Shown piece after piece: positions 50,340-57,554 of a stretch of DNA of 64,000 nucleotides. The stretch's first letter is position 1; every line of letters starts with the position of its first letter. The DNA comes from RYN-230 sp963711705 (GTDB taxonomy: Bacteria; Actinomycetota; Actinomycetes; Streptosporangiales; Streptosporangiaceae). Where the stretch lies: assembly GCA_963711705.1 (NCBI GenBank), contig CAVQFM010000001.1, positions 1-64,000 of the forward strand. Direction: 5' to 3'. The position numbers were made by a program, and so were the translations under genes. The notes below the pieces were generated by a model that saw only the letters and a list, made by a program, of their open reading frames with translations, was not told where the DNA came from and searched no databases.

Positions 50340-51713
50340 ATCCGGCGCTGGCACGCCGAGCTGGCCTGGACCGGCGCAGGCGAAGTCCGGTCCGGCGTGC
50401 TGATCGAGGCGGCGGACGGCCTGTTCCGCTCGGTCACCGCCGGCGTCCCGGCCGCGGCCCTCCCGGCCGGCACGGTGCGGCTGGCCGGGCTGACCCTGCC
50501 TGGCCTCGCGAACAGCCATTCGCACGCTTTCCACCGCGCGCTGCGCGGGGTCACCGAGGGCGGCCGCGGCACGTTCTGGACCTGGCGGGAGCTGATGTAC
50601 CAGGTCGCCGGGCGGCTCGACCCAGAGAGTTACCTGGCGCTGGCCCGGGCCGCCTACGCCGAGATGGCGCTGGCCGGGGTGACCTGCGTGGGGGAGTTCC
50701 ACTACCTGCACCACGGGCCGGGCGGCACCCCGTACGCCGACCCGAACGAAATGAGCCGGGTGCTGATCCTGGCCGCGGCCCAGGCCGGCCTGCGGATCAC
50801 CCTGCTGGACACCTGCTACCTGGCCGGCGGCCTGTCCGCCACCGGCGCGGCGCTGCCGCTCAGCCCGGTGCAGCAGCGGTTCAGCGACGGCACGGCGCGG
50901 CAGTGGGCCGAGCGGGCGGCCGCGCTCGGCGCGGACGCCACCGGCCTGGTGGCGCCGCACGCCCGGGCGGGCGCGGCCATCCACTCGGTGCGCGCCGTGC
51001 CGCCCAGCCAGCTGCCGGAGGTGGTGGCCTGGTCGCGCGCGAACGCCGCCCCGCTGCACGCCCACCTGTCCGAGCAGCCCGCCGAGAACGAGGCCTGCCT
51101 GGCCGCCTACCAGGCCACGCCGGCCGCCGTGCTGGACGGCGCCGGGGCGCTGGGCCCGCGCAGCACGCTGGTCCACGCCACCCACCTGACCAGCCGGGAC
51201 ATCGAGCTGATCGGCGGCAGCCGGAGCTGCGCGTGCCTGTGCCCGAGCACCGAGGCGTTCCTGGCCGACGGGATCGGGCCCGCCGCGGCGCTGGCCGCCG
51301 CGGGCAGCCCGCTGTCGGTGGGCAGCGACAGCCACGCGCTGATCGACCTGCTGGCCGAGGCCCGCGGGATCGAGCTGGCCGAGCGGCTGGCCAGCGGGCA
51401 GCGGGGTCACTTCGATGCCGCCGCGCTGGCCTGGGCGGCGACCGGCGCCGGGCATGCCTGCCTGGGCTGGCCGGACGCGGGCGAGATCGTGCCCGGCGCC
51501 GTGGCTGACCTGGTCACGGTCGCCCTGGACAGCCCCCGGCTGGCCGGTGCCGCCCCGGCCACCGTCCTGGAGTCGGTGATCTTCGGCGCCGCCGCGGCCG
51601 ACGTGACCGGCGTGGTGGCCGGCGGCCGCGACGTCGTCCGCGACGGCCAGCACCTGCTGGTTCCCGACGTCCCCGCCGCCCTCACCGCCGCCATCCGCCC
51701 CCTGCTCGCCTAG
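50340..51713 (+). CDS. hutF: Formimidoylglutamate deiminase
   Basis: About 450 residues. Deiminates N-formimidoyl-L-glutamate to N-formyl-L-glutamate. Metal ligands of the amidohydrolase superfamily: NSHSHAFHRAL, HAHLSEQPAEN, HATHLTS, GSDSHALIDL. The start is a problem: homology extends back to WHAELAWTG (about 50350), but that frame has no ATG, GTG or TTG between the upstream stop codon of the amidohydrolase and GTG 50397. ATG 50239, which overlaps the amidohydrolase stop as ATGA, is in another frame. Either a one-base error or frameshift lies in 50243-50340, or a non-standard codon such as ATC 50340 is used. Confidence 0.88.
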   Translation: MRRWHAELAWTGAGEVRSGVLIEAADGLFRSVTAGVPAAALPAGTVRLAGLTLPGLANSHSHAFHRALRGVTEGGRGTFWTWRELMYQVAGRLDPESYLALARAAYAEMALAGVTCVGEFHYLHHGPGGTPYADPNEMSRVLILAAAQAGLRITLLDTCYLAGGLSATGAALPLSPVQQRFSDGTARQWAERAAALGADATGLVAPHARAGAAIHSVRAVPPSQLPEVVAWSRANAAPLHAHLSEQPAENEACLAAYQATPAAVLDGAGALGPRSTLVHATHLTSRDIELIGGSRSCACLCPSTEAFLADGIGPAAALAAAGSPLSVGSDSHALIDLLAEARGIELAERLASGQRGHFDAAALAWAATGAGHACLGWPDAGEIVPGAVADLVTVALDSPRLAGAAPATVLESVIFGAAAADVTGVVAGGRDVVRDGQHLLVPDVPAALTAAIRPLLA

Positions 51714-51741
51714 CCCCGCCGCCTTCTCAGTCAGCTACCCC

Positions 51742-51833
51742 CCGGCCCCTCAGCCGCCGGCCTCTCAGCCACCGGCCCCTCAGCCCCGGCCCCCTCAGCC
51801 CACCGGCCCCCTCAGCCGCCGGCCCTCAGCCGC
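51742..51833. repeat. 15-17 bp tandem repeat after hutF
   Basis: Six imperfect units of CCGGCCCCTCAGCC(G/A) lie in the 192-bp gap between hutF and marR. Non-coding; probably a slippage repeat. Confidence 0.75.
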
Positions 51834-51858
51834 CGCCCGCTCCGCCACTCGGCCCGTC

Positions 51859-51912
51859 TTCGTGATCATGAGATTGGGGACATTCTTTTGACCCCAAGGT
51901 CATGATCACGAA
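51859..51912. terminator. 54-nt double-stem palindrome, terminator-like
   Basis: Outer arms TTCGTGATCATGA (51859-51871) and TCATGATCACGAA (51900-51912) pair over 13 bp; after a GA/GG mismatch, inner arms TTGGGG (51874-51879) and CCCCAA (51892-51897) pair over 6 bp around an AT-rich 12-nt loop. The marR stop codon (51906-51908, minus strand) lies inside the right arm. It separates converging hutF and marR. The composition is far more AT-rich than its surroundings, which suggests an acquired or dispersed element as well as a terminator. Confidence 0.75.
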
Positions 51913-52550
51913 TGGTCTGGGGTCCGGGCCGGCCGGAGGCGGGTGCGGGCGGTGGCGAAGGCGCTGGTGAGGGTGTCGCGCTGGGCTGGGGTCAGGGCGT
52001 CGATCAGGTACTCGCGGACGACCCGGAGGTGGCCGGGGGCGGCGCGGGCCAGGGCGGCGCGACCCGCGCGGGTCAGGATGGCCAGGATCCCCCGCTCGTC
52101 GGACGGGCAGGGGGCCCGGCGGACCAGGCCGGCCTTCTCCAGCTGGGTGATCTGGTAGGTCAGGCCGCTGCGGGACACGATGATGACGTCGGCCAGCTCA
52201 CTCATCCGCAGCTGGCCGCCGGGGGTCGCCGCCAGCCGGGACAGGATCTCGTACTGCGCGTGGGACAGGCCAGCGTCCTGCTTGAGCTGCTGCTCGATCT
52301 TGCGGTCGAGCAGGTGGCTGACTTCGAGGAAGGCCAGCCAGGCAGCCATTTCCGCAGGGTCGAGCCAGCGCTCCGGCCACCGGGCCGGGCCTGTCTGGCC
52401 GGAGCCCGCTGCGGCGGCCGGGGTCCGGCCTGCGGTGCCCGCAGCGGCCTGGTCGGGGGTGCCCGCGGCGGCCTGGTTTCGGGTGCCGGCGGCGGCCTGG
52501 GTCCGGCCTGCGGTGCCCGCGGCGGCGGCCGTCTGGCCCGGGTCTGCCAT
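51906..52550 (-). CDS. MarR-family transcriptional regulator
   Basis: 214 residues from ATG 52550. The MarR domain covers about 65-205: LAFLEVSHLLDRKIEQQLKQDAGLSHAQYEILSRLAATPGGQLRMSELADVIIVSRSGLTYQITQLEKAGLVRRAPCPSDERGILAILTRAG, with the recognition helix and wing (S-D-E-R-G). The first 60 residues are an Ala/Gly/Thr/Gln-rich repeat tract (AAAGT-x-x-Q units) and not conserved. Divergent from the dioxygenase; two operators lie in the gap. Ligand probably an aromatic or oxidised compound, by analogy. Confidence 0.88.
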   Translation of the reverse strand: MADPGQTAAAAGTAGRTQAAAGTRNQAAAGTPDQAAAGTAGRTPAAAAGSGQTGPARWPERWLDPAEMAAWLAFLEVSHLLDRKIEQQLKQDAGLSHAQYEILSRLAATPGGQLRMSELADVIIVSRSGLTYQITQLEKAGLVRRAPCPSDERGILAILTRAGRAALARAAPGHLRVVREYLIDALTPAQRDTLTSAFATARTRLRPARTPDHS

Positions 52551-52571
52551 CCCGCCAGCCTACTGAGTATC

Positions 52572-52637
52572 GTTTGAATTTGAACGATGTTCCAGCCTCC
52601 TGTCCGCCCGCGCCGGAATGTAGTTCAAATTTGAACT
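52572..52637. promoter_or_regulatory. Two MarR-type operators between marR and the dioxygenase
   Basis: AGTTCAAATTTGAACT (52622-52637) is a perfect 16-bp palindrome. GTTTGAATTTGAAC (52572-52585) is a near copy. Their centres are 51 bp apart, close to five helix turns, so both lie on one face of the DNA. The spacing fits control of both divergent promoters by the MarR protein. Confidence 0.75.
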
Positions 52638-52711
52638 GTTTAGCTCAGGCAAGGAACGGACCGGGCCGGGCGGCCCTGGTCCGCGGAGGCGGAACAACAC
52701 GGGAGGCAGCG

Positions 52712-53506
52712 ATGCCCGAGAACGCCGGGCCGGACAGCACGGGGCGGATGCCCGCGATCTACCTCAGCCATGGCGCACCACCGCTGGCCGACGACGCGCT
52801 GTGGACCCGGCAGCTCGCTGACTGGGCCCGCGAACTGCCCAGGCCGAAGTCGGTGCTGATGGTGTCGGCGCACTGGGAGGCGGCCCCGCTCGCGCTCGGC
52901 GCGACCCGCACCGCGCCGCTGGTGTACGACTTCTGGGGCTTCCCGGACAGGTACTACACCGTCACGTACCCGGCGCCGGGTGCCCCCGAGCTGGCCAATG
53001 ATGTCCGCAAGCTGCTCCGCGGGGCGGGCACGCCGGTGGTGGACATCCCGGACCGCGGCCTGGACCACGGTGCCTACGTGCCGCTGGTCGAGATGTACCC
53101 GGCAGCCGACGTCCCGGTGCTCCAGGTGTCCATGCCCACGCTGGACCCGCAGGGTCTCTACGACATCGGCCGCAAGCTGGCCCCGCTCCGCGACGCGGGC
53201 GTGCTCATCGTGGGCAGCGGCTTCTTCACCCACAACCTGCGCGCGATGAGCCCGGAGAACCAGGTGTCGCCGGTGATGGCCGAGTTCGATCACTGGGGCA
53301 GCGAGGCGCTGGCCCACGGCGACGTGGACGCCCTGCTCGATTTCGAGCACCAGGCACCCGCCGCGCACCAGGCGCATCCGCGCACCGAGCACTTCGCGCC
53401 GTTGTTCGTCACGCTGGGCGCCGCGGACGGGGAACTGGACAGCGCGCGCAGCGTCATCGACGGATTCTGGCTCGGCCTGGCCAAGCGTTCCATCCAGCTC
53501 TCCTGA
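52712..53506 (+). CDS. DODA-type (LigB-like) extradiol ring-cleavage dioxygenase
   Basis: 264 residues from ATG 52712 with GGGAGG before it. Belongs to the 4,5-DOPA dioxygenase/YgiD family. Metal and catalytic His are in YLSHGAPPLAD, SAHWEAAP, GLDHGAYVPL and TEHFAPLF. Opens catechol-type rings with oxygen, using one ferrous or zinc ion. The divergent MarR gene is its likely controller. It interrupts the hut cluster between hutF and hutI; no known place in histidine breakdown. Confidence 0.9.
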   Translation: MPENAGPDSTGRMPAIYLSHGAPPLADDALWTRQLADWARELPRPKSVLMVSAHWEAAPLALGATRTAPLVYDFWGFPDRYYTVTYPAPGAPELANDVRKLLRGAGTPVVDIPDRGLDHGAYVPLVEMYPAADVPVLQVSMPTLDPQGLYDIGRKLAPLRDAGVLIVGSGFFTHNLRAMSPENQVSPVMAEFDHWGSEALAHGDVDALLDFEHQAPAAHQAHPRTEHFAPLFVTLGAADGELDSARSVIDGFWLGLAKRSIQLS

Positions 53507-53550
53507 CCAGACCGCCCGGGCGCCGGGCGCGGCCGGTACCGTGAGGTGCC

Positions 53551-54756
53551 GTGAGCACGCTGATCACCAACATCGGCGAGCTGGTGACCAACGAACCGGG
53601 GCCGGACAGCCCGGGGGCTGGTCCCGGGCCGTTCGCCGCGCAGCACGACGCGGCGCTGGTCATCGACGATGGCCGGGTGGCCTGGACCGGGCCAGCCAGC
53701 CAGGCGCCCGCGGCCGACGACATGGTGGACGCCGGCGGCCGCGCTGTCCTGCCCGGCTTCGTGGACTCGCACGCTCATCTGGTGTTCGCGGGCGAGCGCA
53801 GCGCCGAGTTCGCCGCCCGGATGGCCGGCACCCCGTACCAGGCCGGCGGCATCCGCAGCACGGTGGCCGCCACCCGGGCCGCCCCGGACGAGGTCCTGCG
53901 GGCCAACCTGCTCCGGCTCACCCGGGAGATGCTCAGCCAGGGCACCACCACAGTGGAATGCAAGTCCGGTTACGGGCTCACCGTGACCGACGAGGCCCGG
54001 GCCGTCGCGCTGGCCGCCGGGATCACCCCGGAGGTCACCTTTCTCGGCGCGCACGTCGTGCCCGCCGAGTACGCCGGCGATCGCGCCGGGTACCTGGACC
54101 TGGTCTGCGGGCCCATGCTGGCCGCGTGCGCGCCGCACGCCCGGTGGGTCGACGTGTTCTGCGAGCGGGGCGCGTTCGACGCGGATGAGGCGGCGGCGGT
54201 GCTGGCCGCGGGGCAGGCGGCGGGGCTGAGCCCCCGGGTCCACGCGAACCAGCTCGGCCCGGGCCCGGGAGTACAGGTCGCGGTGGCGGCCGGGGCGGCC
54301 GCGGCGGACCACTGCACCTACCTGACCGACGCGGACGTGGACGCACTGGCGTCGTCGGGGACGGTGGCGACGCTGCTGCCCGGGGTGGAGTTCGCCACCC
54401 GGCAGCCCTATCCGGACGGGCGGCGGCTGCTCGCGGCCGGCGTCACGGTGGCCCTGGCCACCGACTGCAACCCGGGGTCGTGCTTCACCTCCAGCATGCC
54501 GCTGTGCGTGGCGCTCGCAGTCCGGGACATGCACCTGACCACCGAAGAGGCGGTGTGGTCGGCCACCGCGGGCGGCGCCCGCGCGCTGCGCCGCAGCGAT
54601 GTCGGCCATCTGTCGCCCGGTGCACGGGCCGACCTGGTCCTGCTGGACGCGCCGTCCCACACCTATCTGGCGTACCGGCCGGGGGTGCCGCTGGTCAGCG
54701 CGGTATGGCAGGCCGGGCGGCGGCCCGGGCCCGGCAACTCAGCACGGCCGGGCTGA
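53551..54756 (+). CDS. hutI: Imidazolonepropionase
   Basis: 401 residues from GTG 53551. Hydrolyses 4-imidazolone-5-propionate to N-formimidoyl-L-glutamate. Metal ligands: FVDSHAHLVFAGER, FLGAHVVP, HANQLG, ATDCNPGS. ECKSGYGLT is family-specific. The product feeds HutF. It follows the dioxygenase by 44 bp and may be read from that promoter. A strong terminator follows. Confidence 0.95.
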   Translation: MSTLITNIGELVTNEPGPDSPGAGPGPFAAQHDAALVIDDGRVAWTGPASQAPAADDMVDAGGRAVLPGFVDSHAHLVFAGERSAEFAARMAGTPYQAGGIRSTVAATRAAPDEVLRANLLRLTREMLSQGTTTVECKSGYGLTVTDEARAVALAAGITPEVTFLGAHVVPAEYAGDRAGYLDLVCGPMLAACAPHARWVDVFCERGAFDADEAAAVLAAGQAAGLSPRVHANQLGPGPGVQVAVAAGAAAADHCTYLTDADVDALASSGTVATLLPGVEFATRQPYPDGRRLLAAGVTVALATDCNPGSCFTSSMPLCVALAVRDMHLTTEEAVWSATAGGARALRRSDVGHLSPGARADLVLLDAPSHTYLAYRPGVPLVSAVWQAGRRPGPGNSARPG

Positions 54757-54806
54757 TTCCGGCGTGTCGCTGCCGGGAAAGAACAGAAATGGCGGGCAGA
54801 ATACGA

Positions 54807-54841
54807 CGAGGCCCCTCCATGTATGAGATGGAGGGGCCTCG
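54807..54841 (+). terminator. Terminator of hutI
   Basis: CGAGGCCCCTCCAT (54807-54820) pairs perfectly with ATGGAGGGGCCTCG (54828-54841) around a 7-nt loop. Confidence 0.9.
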
Positions 54842-55032
54842 CGCTGCCCGGCCACGCGCAGGCGGCCCGGCCGCCACTGGTCACTGGTACCCGCCTGAGG
54901 TGCCGGTCACCCGGCGCCCCGGGCGCCCGGGGTCATCCCCCGGCTGGCCCGTCTTCAGTGGTGAGAGCAGTTCTACTGCCCGCTGGCCACGCGGCACAAG
55001 AGGCTGCCGCCGGGTATTTGAAGATTCTTAAG

Positions 55033-55117
55033 TCATCCACAGGCCATCCACCGGGCGGGCGCCGTTTTCCCCGGCGCAGCCGGAGCTATCCACGGGCCGT
55101 CCACACTGCGGTCCACA
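55033..55117 (+). other. Cluster of five DnaA-box-like 9-mers
   Basis: All in one direction: TCATCCACA (55033), CCATCCACC (55044), CTATCCACG (55086), CCGTCCACA (55097), CGGTCCACA (55109). The actinobacterial DnaA box is close to TTGTCCACA, with Y-Y-V before TCCACA tolerated; the first and fourth fit this fully and the other three differ at one place. An AT-rich stretch lies just before the first. There is no dnaA, dnaN or other origin gene nearby. Confidence 0.45.
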
Positions 55118-55194
55118 GTGGGCCGGGGCGGTCTAGCCGGGAGCCGGCGGCCCGGCGAGGGCGAACGGTGGCGGCTGCCGCGGTGCGCCTGACG

Positions 55195-55686
55195 TCAGCG
55201 CGGCGCCAGGTACCGGCCCGCGAACCTGATCAGCGGATCACCGGTTTCGGCCAGGTAGGGAACGGCCAGCACGGACGCGATGACCAGCAGGTGGTCGCCG
55301 GCCGGGACCCGCTGGACGGCCTCGCAGTCCAGCGCGGCCAGGCCGCCGTCAGGGACCAGTGCCCCGGAGCGCGGGCCGCGCTGGTGGGGGACGTCCTCCA
55401 GCATCCGCCGGGCCCCGGGGCGCCCGGCCGCGGCGAACCGGCCCGCCAGCGCCCGCTGGCTGGCCGCCAGCACGGTCACCGCGAACCGGTCCACCCGGCC
55501 GAGCAGTTCCGCCGGGTAGGAGCCGTCAATCAGCGAGACGAGCACCAGCGGCGGTGCGAAGGACACCGGGCAGAACGCGCTCACCGTGGTACCGACGTCG
55601 TCCCGCCCGTCGGCGATGGTGACCAGCGTGACCCCGGACGCGAAGACGGACAGCGCCTCGGCCAGGCCGGCGCCGGTCGCGGTCAC
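55195..55686 (-). CDS. Flavin reductase family protein
   Basis: 163 residues from GTG 55686. FMN-binding split barrel of the HpaC type: ALSVFASGVTLVTIADGRDDVGTTVSAFCPVSFAPPLVLVSL, then RFAVTVLAASQRALAGRFA and GGLAALDCEAVQRVPAGDHLLVIASVLAV. Supplies reduced flavin to a monooxygenase, or itself reduces a small substrate. No partner oxygenase is next to it. Located after sppA on the same strand, with the repeated core element between them. Confidence 0.88.
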   Translation of the reverse strand: MTATGAGLAEALSVFASGVTLVTIADGRDDVGTTVSAFCPVSFAPPLVLVSLIDGSYPAELLGRVDRFAVTVLAASQRALAGRFAAAGRPGARRMLEDVPHQRGPRSGALVPDGGLAALDCEAVQRVPAGDHLLVIASVLAVPYLAETGDPLIRFAGRYLAPR

Positions 55687-55689
55687 CTA

Positions 55690-55747
55690 GGGTGTGTCCG
55701 GTTGCCTGGGCGACGCGCGGCAGCCCGGAGATCCTCGGGGCACACCC
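55690..55747. repeat. Second copy of the 22-nt core element in an inverted repeat
   Basis: The core at 55712-55733 matches 36381-36402 at 21 of 22 bases (both begin GACGCGCGGCAG and end CCGGAGATC). Outer arms 55690-55699 and 55738-55747 pair over 10 bp (GGGTGTG with CACACCC at the ends), and CTGGGC/GCCCGG (55706-55711/55723-55728) forms an inner hairpin with GACGCGCGGCA as loop. It lies between sppA and the flavin reductase, both on the minus strand. Confidence 0.65.
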
Positions 55748-55759
55748 GCACCATCCTGG

Positions 55760-57466
55760 TCACTGGATGACCCAGTGCCCGGGCAGCAGCAGCGGGCCCT
55801 GCGGCGGCAGGCCCAGCGTGGCGGCCAGCTGGGAGACGGGCCCCCAGCCGTCGGCGAACAGGGCCGTTGCCGCGGCCGGCCGCTCCTCGCTGGACGCGGG
55901 CGGGCGCAGCCGGTCCAGCGGATGGCTGCGCGGGTAGAGGCGGACCGGCGCGTCCGCGGGCAACCTGGCCTTGCTCCGGGCCTCGGCTACCGCATCGTCC
56001 AGGCCACCGAGCCGGTCCACCAGGCCGATGCCCACGGCGTCCGCCCCGGTCCACACCCGGCCCCGGGCGATCTCCTGGACCTGCTGCTGGGTCAGCCCCC
56101 GCCCGTCCGCCACCTTGCCGGTGAAGTCGGCGTAGACGCGGTCCAGCCAGCTGTTGATCATGGCCCATTCGTCGTCCCGGAACGGGCGCGAGGTGGTGAA
56201 CATGTCCGCGTGGGCGCCCTCGCTCACCGTGTCCGAGGTCACCCCGGCCCGCTCCAGGGCCTGGCCCAGCACCGGCTTGCCGCTGAGCACGCCGATGGAG
56301 CCGGTGATCGTGCCCGGCTGGGCGAAGATGCTGCCGGCGGCGATGGCGATGTAGTAACCGCCGGAGGCGGCCACGTCGCCCATGGACACCACGACCGGCT
56401 TGCCCGCCGCGCCGGCCCGGACCACTTCACGCCAGATCGTGTCGGACGCCACGTACGAGCCACCCGGGCTGTTCACCCGCAGCACGATCGCCTTGACCCG
56501 CCGGTCGGCTACGGCGCTGCGCAGCGCACCGCTGACCGTGTCCGAGCCCATGGAGTTGCCCGACAGCGGCCCGCGGCCGCTGCGGCCGCGCCGGATCGGC
56601 CCGGTCGCATAGATCAGGGCGACCGCTTCCTCACCCGGGTTCGGCAGCCGGCGGGTCCGCTCGGCCAGCACGCGGGCCCGGTGGTACCGGCCCAGGAACA
56701 GCAGGTACGCGTCCTGGCCGACCGTTTCGCGGACCGTGTCGTACACCTCGTCGCGATAGCCGAGTTTGTCGACCAGCCTTACCTCCAGCGCCTCGCCGGC
56801 GATGAACGGCCCGCGGTCGATGAGCGCCCGGGCCTCCTCGGCGGAGATCTCCAGGCGCTGCGCGATCGCCTCGGTGATCTGCTCCACGATTGACGCGGCC
56901 ACCCGGGCAACTTCCTCGCGGGCCGGCTCGCTGAACCCGCGCTCGGTCAGCCGTTCCGCCGCGCTCTTGTACTCCTCCCGCTTGCCGACCTGGAACTCCA
57001 CGCCGAGCTTGTCCAGCGCGCCCCGGTAGAACCAGTTCTGCACGCTGATCCCGGTCAGCCCGACTTCGCCCGACGGCTGCAGGTAGATCTGGTCGAACGC
57101 GGTGGCCAGGTAGTACGGCACGTTGCCCGGCGAGGACTCGCCGAACGTCTCCGCCCAGGCCACGGTGAGCTTGCCCGTCCCAGCGAAGGCGCTGATCGCG
57201 GTGCGGAGTTCCTGCACCTGGGCCAGGCCGATCGGCCGTCCGCCCACCTTCACCACCAGCGCCCGGACCCGGTCATCGGCCGCCGCGCGGCGCAGCGCGT
57301 CGAGCACGTCAGCCAGCCGGGGGCGGCGCATCGCGACCAGCGCGGACAGCGGGTCGGCAGGCGGCTCTTCGGTGATGCCGCTGGTCAGGTCCAGTTCCAG
57401 AATCAGCGGGGCCGTACGGCGCTGCCGCAGGGTGGCGATCCGGTCAGTCAGCGTCGAAGTCAGCAT
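55760..57466 (-). CDS. sppA: Signal peptide peptidase SppA (double-domain type)
   Basis: 568 residues from ATG 57466. Two crotonase-like S49 domains, as in the 67-kDa form: the N-terminal one carries the general-base Lys region (VGKREEYKSAAERL), and the C-terminal one the nucleophile Ser in MGDVAASGGYYIA, preceded by VKAIVLRVNSPGGSYVASD. The family clears cut signal peptides from the membrane. No N-terminal membrane helix is seen (MLTSTLTDRIATLRQRR), unlike E. coli SppA, so attachment would be peripheral. Divergent from the Nudix-NYN gene. Confidence 0.92.
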   Translation of the reverse strand: MLTSTLTDRIATLRQRRTAPLILELDLTSGITEEPPADPLSALVAMRRPRLADVLDALRRAAADDRVRALVVKVGGRPIGLAQVQELRTAISAFAGTGKLTVAWAETFGESSPGNVPYYLATAFDQIYLQPSGEVGLTGISVQNWFYRGALDKLGVEFQVGKREEYKSAAERLTERGFSEPAREEVARVAASIVEQITEAIAQRLEISAEEARALIDRGPFIAGEALEVRLVDKLGYRDEVYDTVRETVGQDAYLLFLGRYHRARVLAERTRRLPNPGEEAVALIYATGPIRRGRSGRGPLSGNSMGSDTVSGALRSAVADRRVKAIVLRVNSPGGSYVASDTIWREVVRAGAAGKPVVVSMGDVAASGGYYIAIAAGSIFAQPGTITGSIGVLSGKPVLGQALERAGVTSDTVSEGAHADMFTTSRPFRDDEWAMINSWLDRVYADFTGKVADGRGLTQQQVQEIARGRVWTGADAVGIGLVDRLGGLDDAVAEARSKARLPADAPVRLYPRSHPLDRLRPPASSEERPAAATALFADGWGPVSQLAATLGLPPQGPLLLPGHWVIQ

Positions 57467-57554
57467 GCCAGCAGCTTACGGGGCCGCAACCGGGCAGCCC
57501 GGGCTGCGCCGGCTGCTGCGCTATCGTCGAAGCGGATGGCCCGGAAGGACGGCG

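Larger units (their letters stand above)
54757..55194. other. Non-coding region after hutI with terminator and DnaA-box-like cluster
   Basis: 438 bp without a gene between hutI and the converging flavin reductase. It has the hutI terminator (54807-54841), an AT-rich patch (about 55014-55035) and five DnaA-box-like 9-mers (55033-55117). Nothing else recognised. Confidence 0.6.

Noticed and set aside
51742..51833. CRISPR-like spacing of short repeats after hutF
   Set aside because: Units are contiguous 15-17 bp with no unique spacers and there is no cas gene. It is a simple tandem repeat.
54757..55194. Chromosome origin oriC
   Set aside because: There are only five imperfect DnaA-like boxes and no dnaA, dnaN, recF or gyrB nearby, so oriC is unlikely. 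Kept only as a DnaA-box-like cluster.
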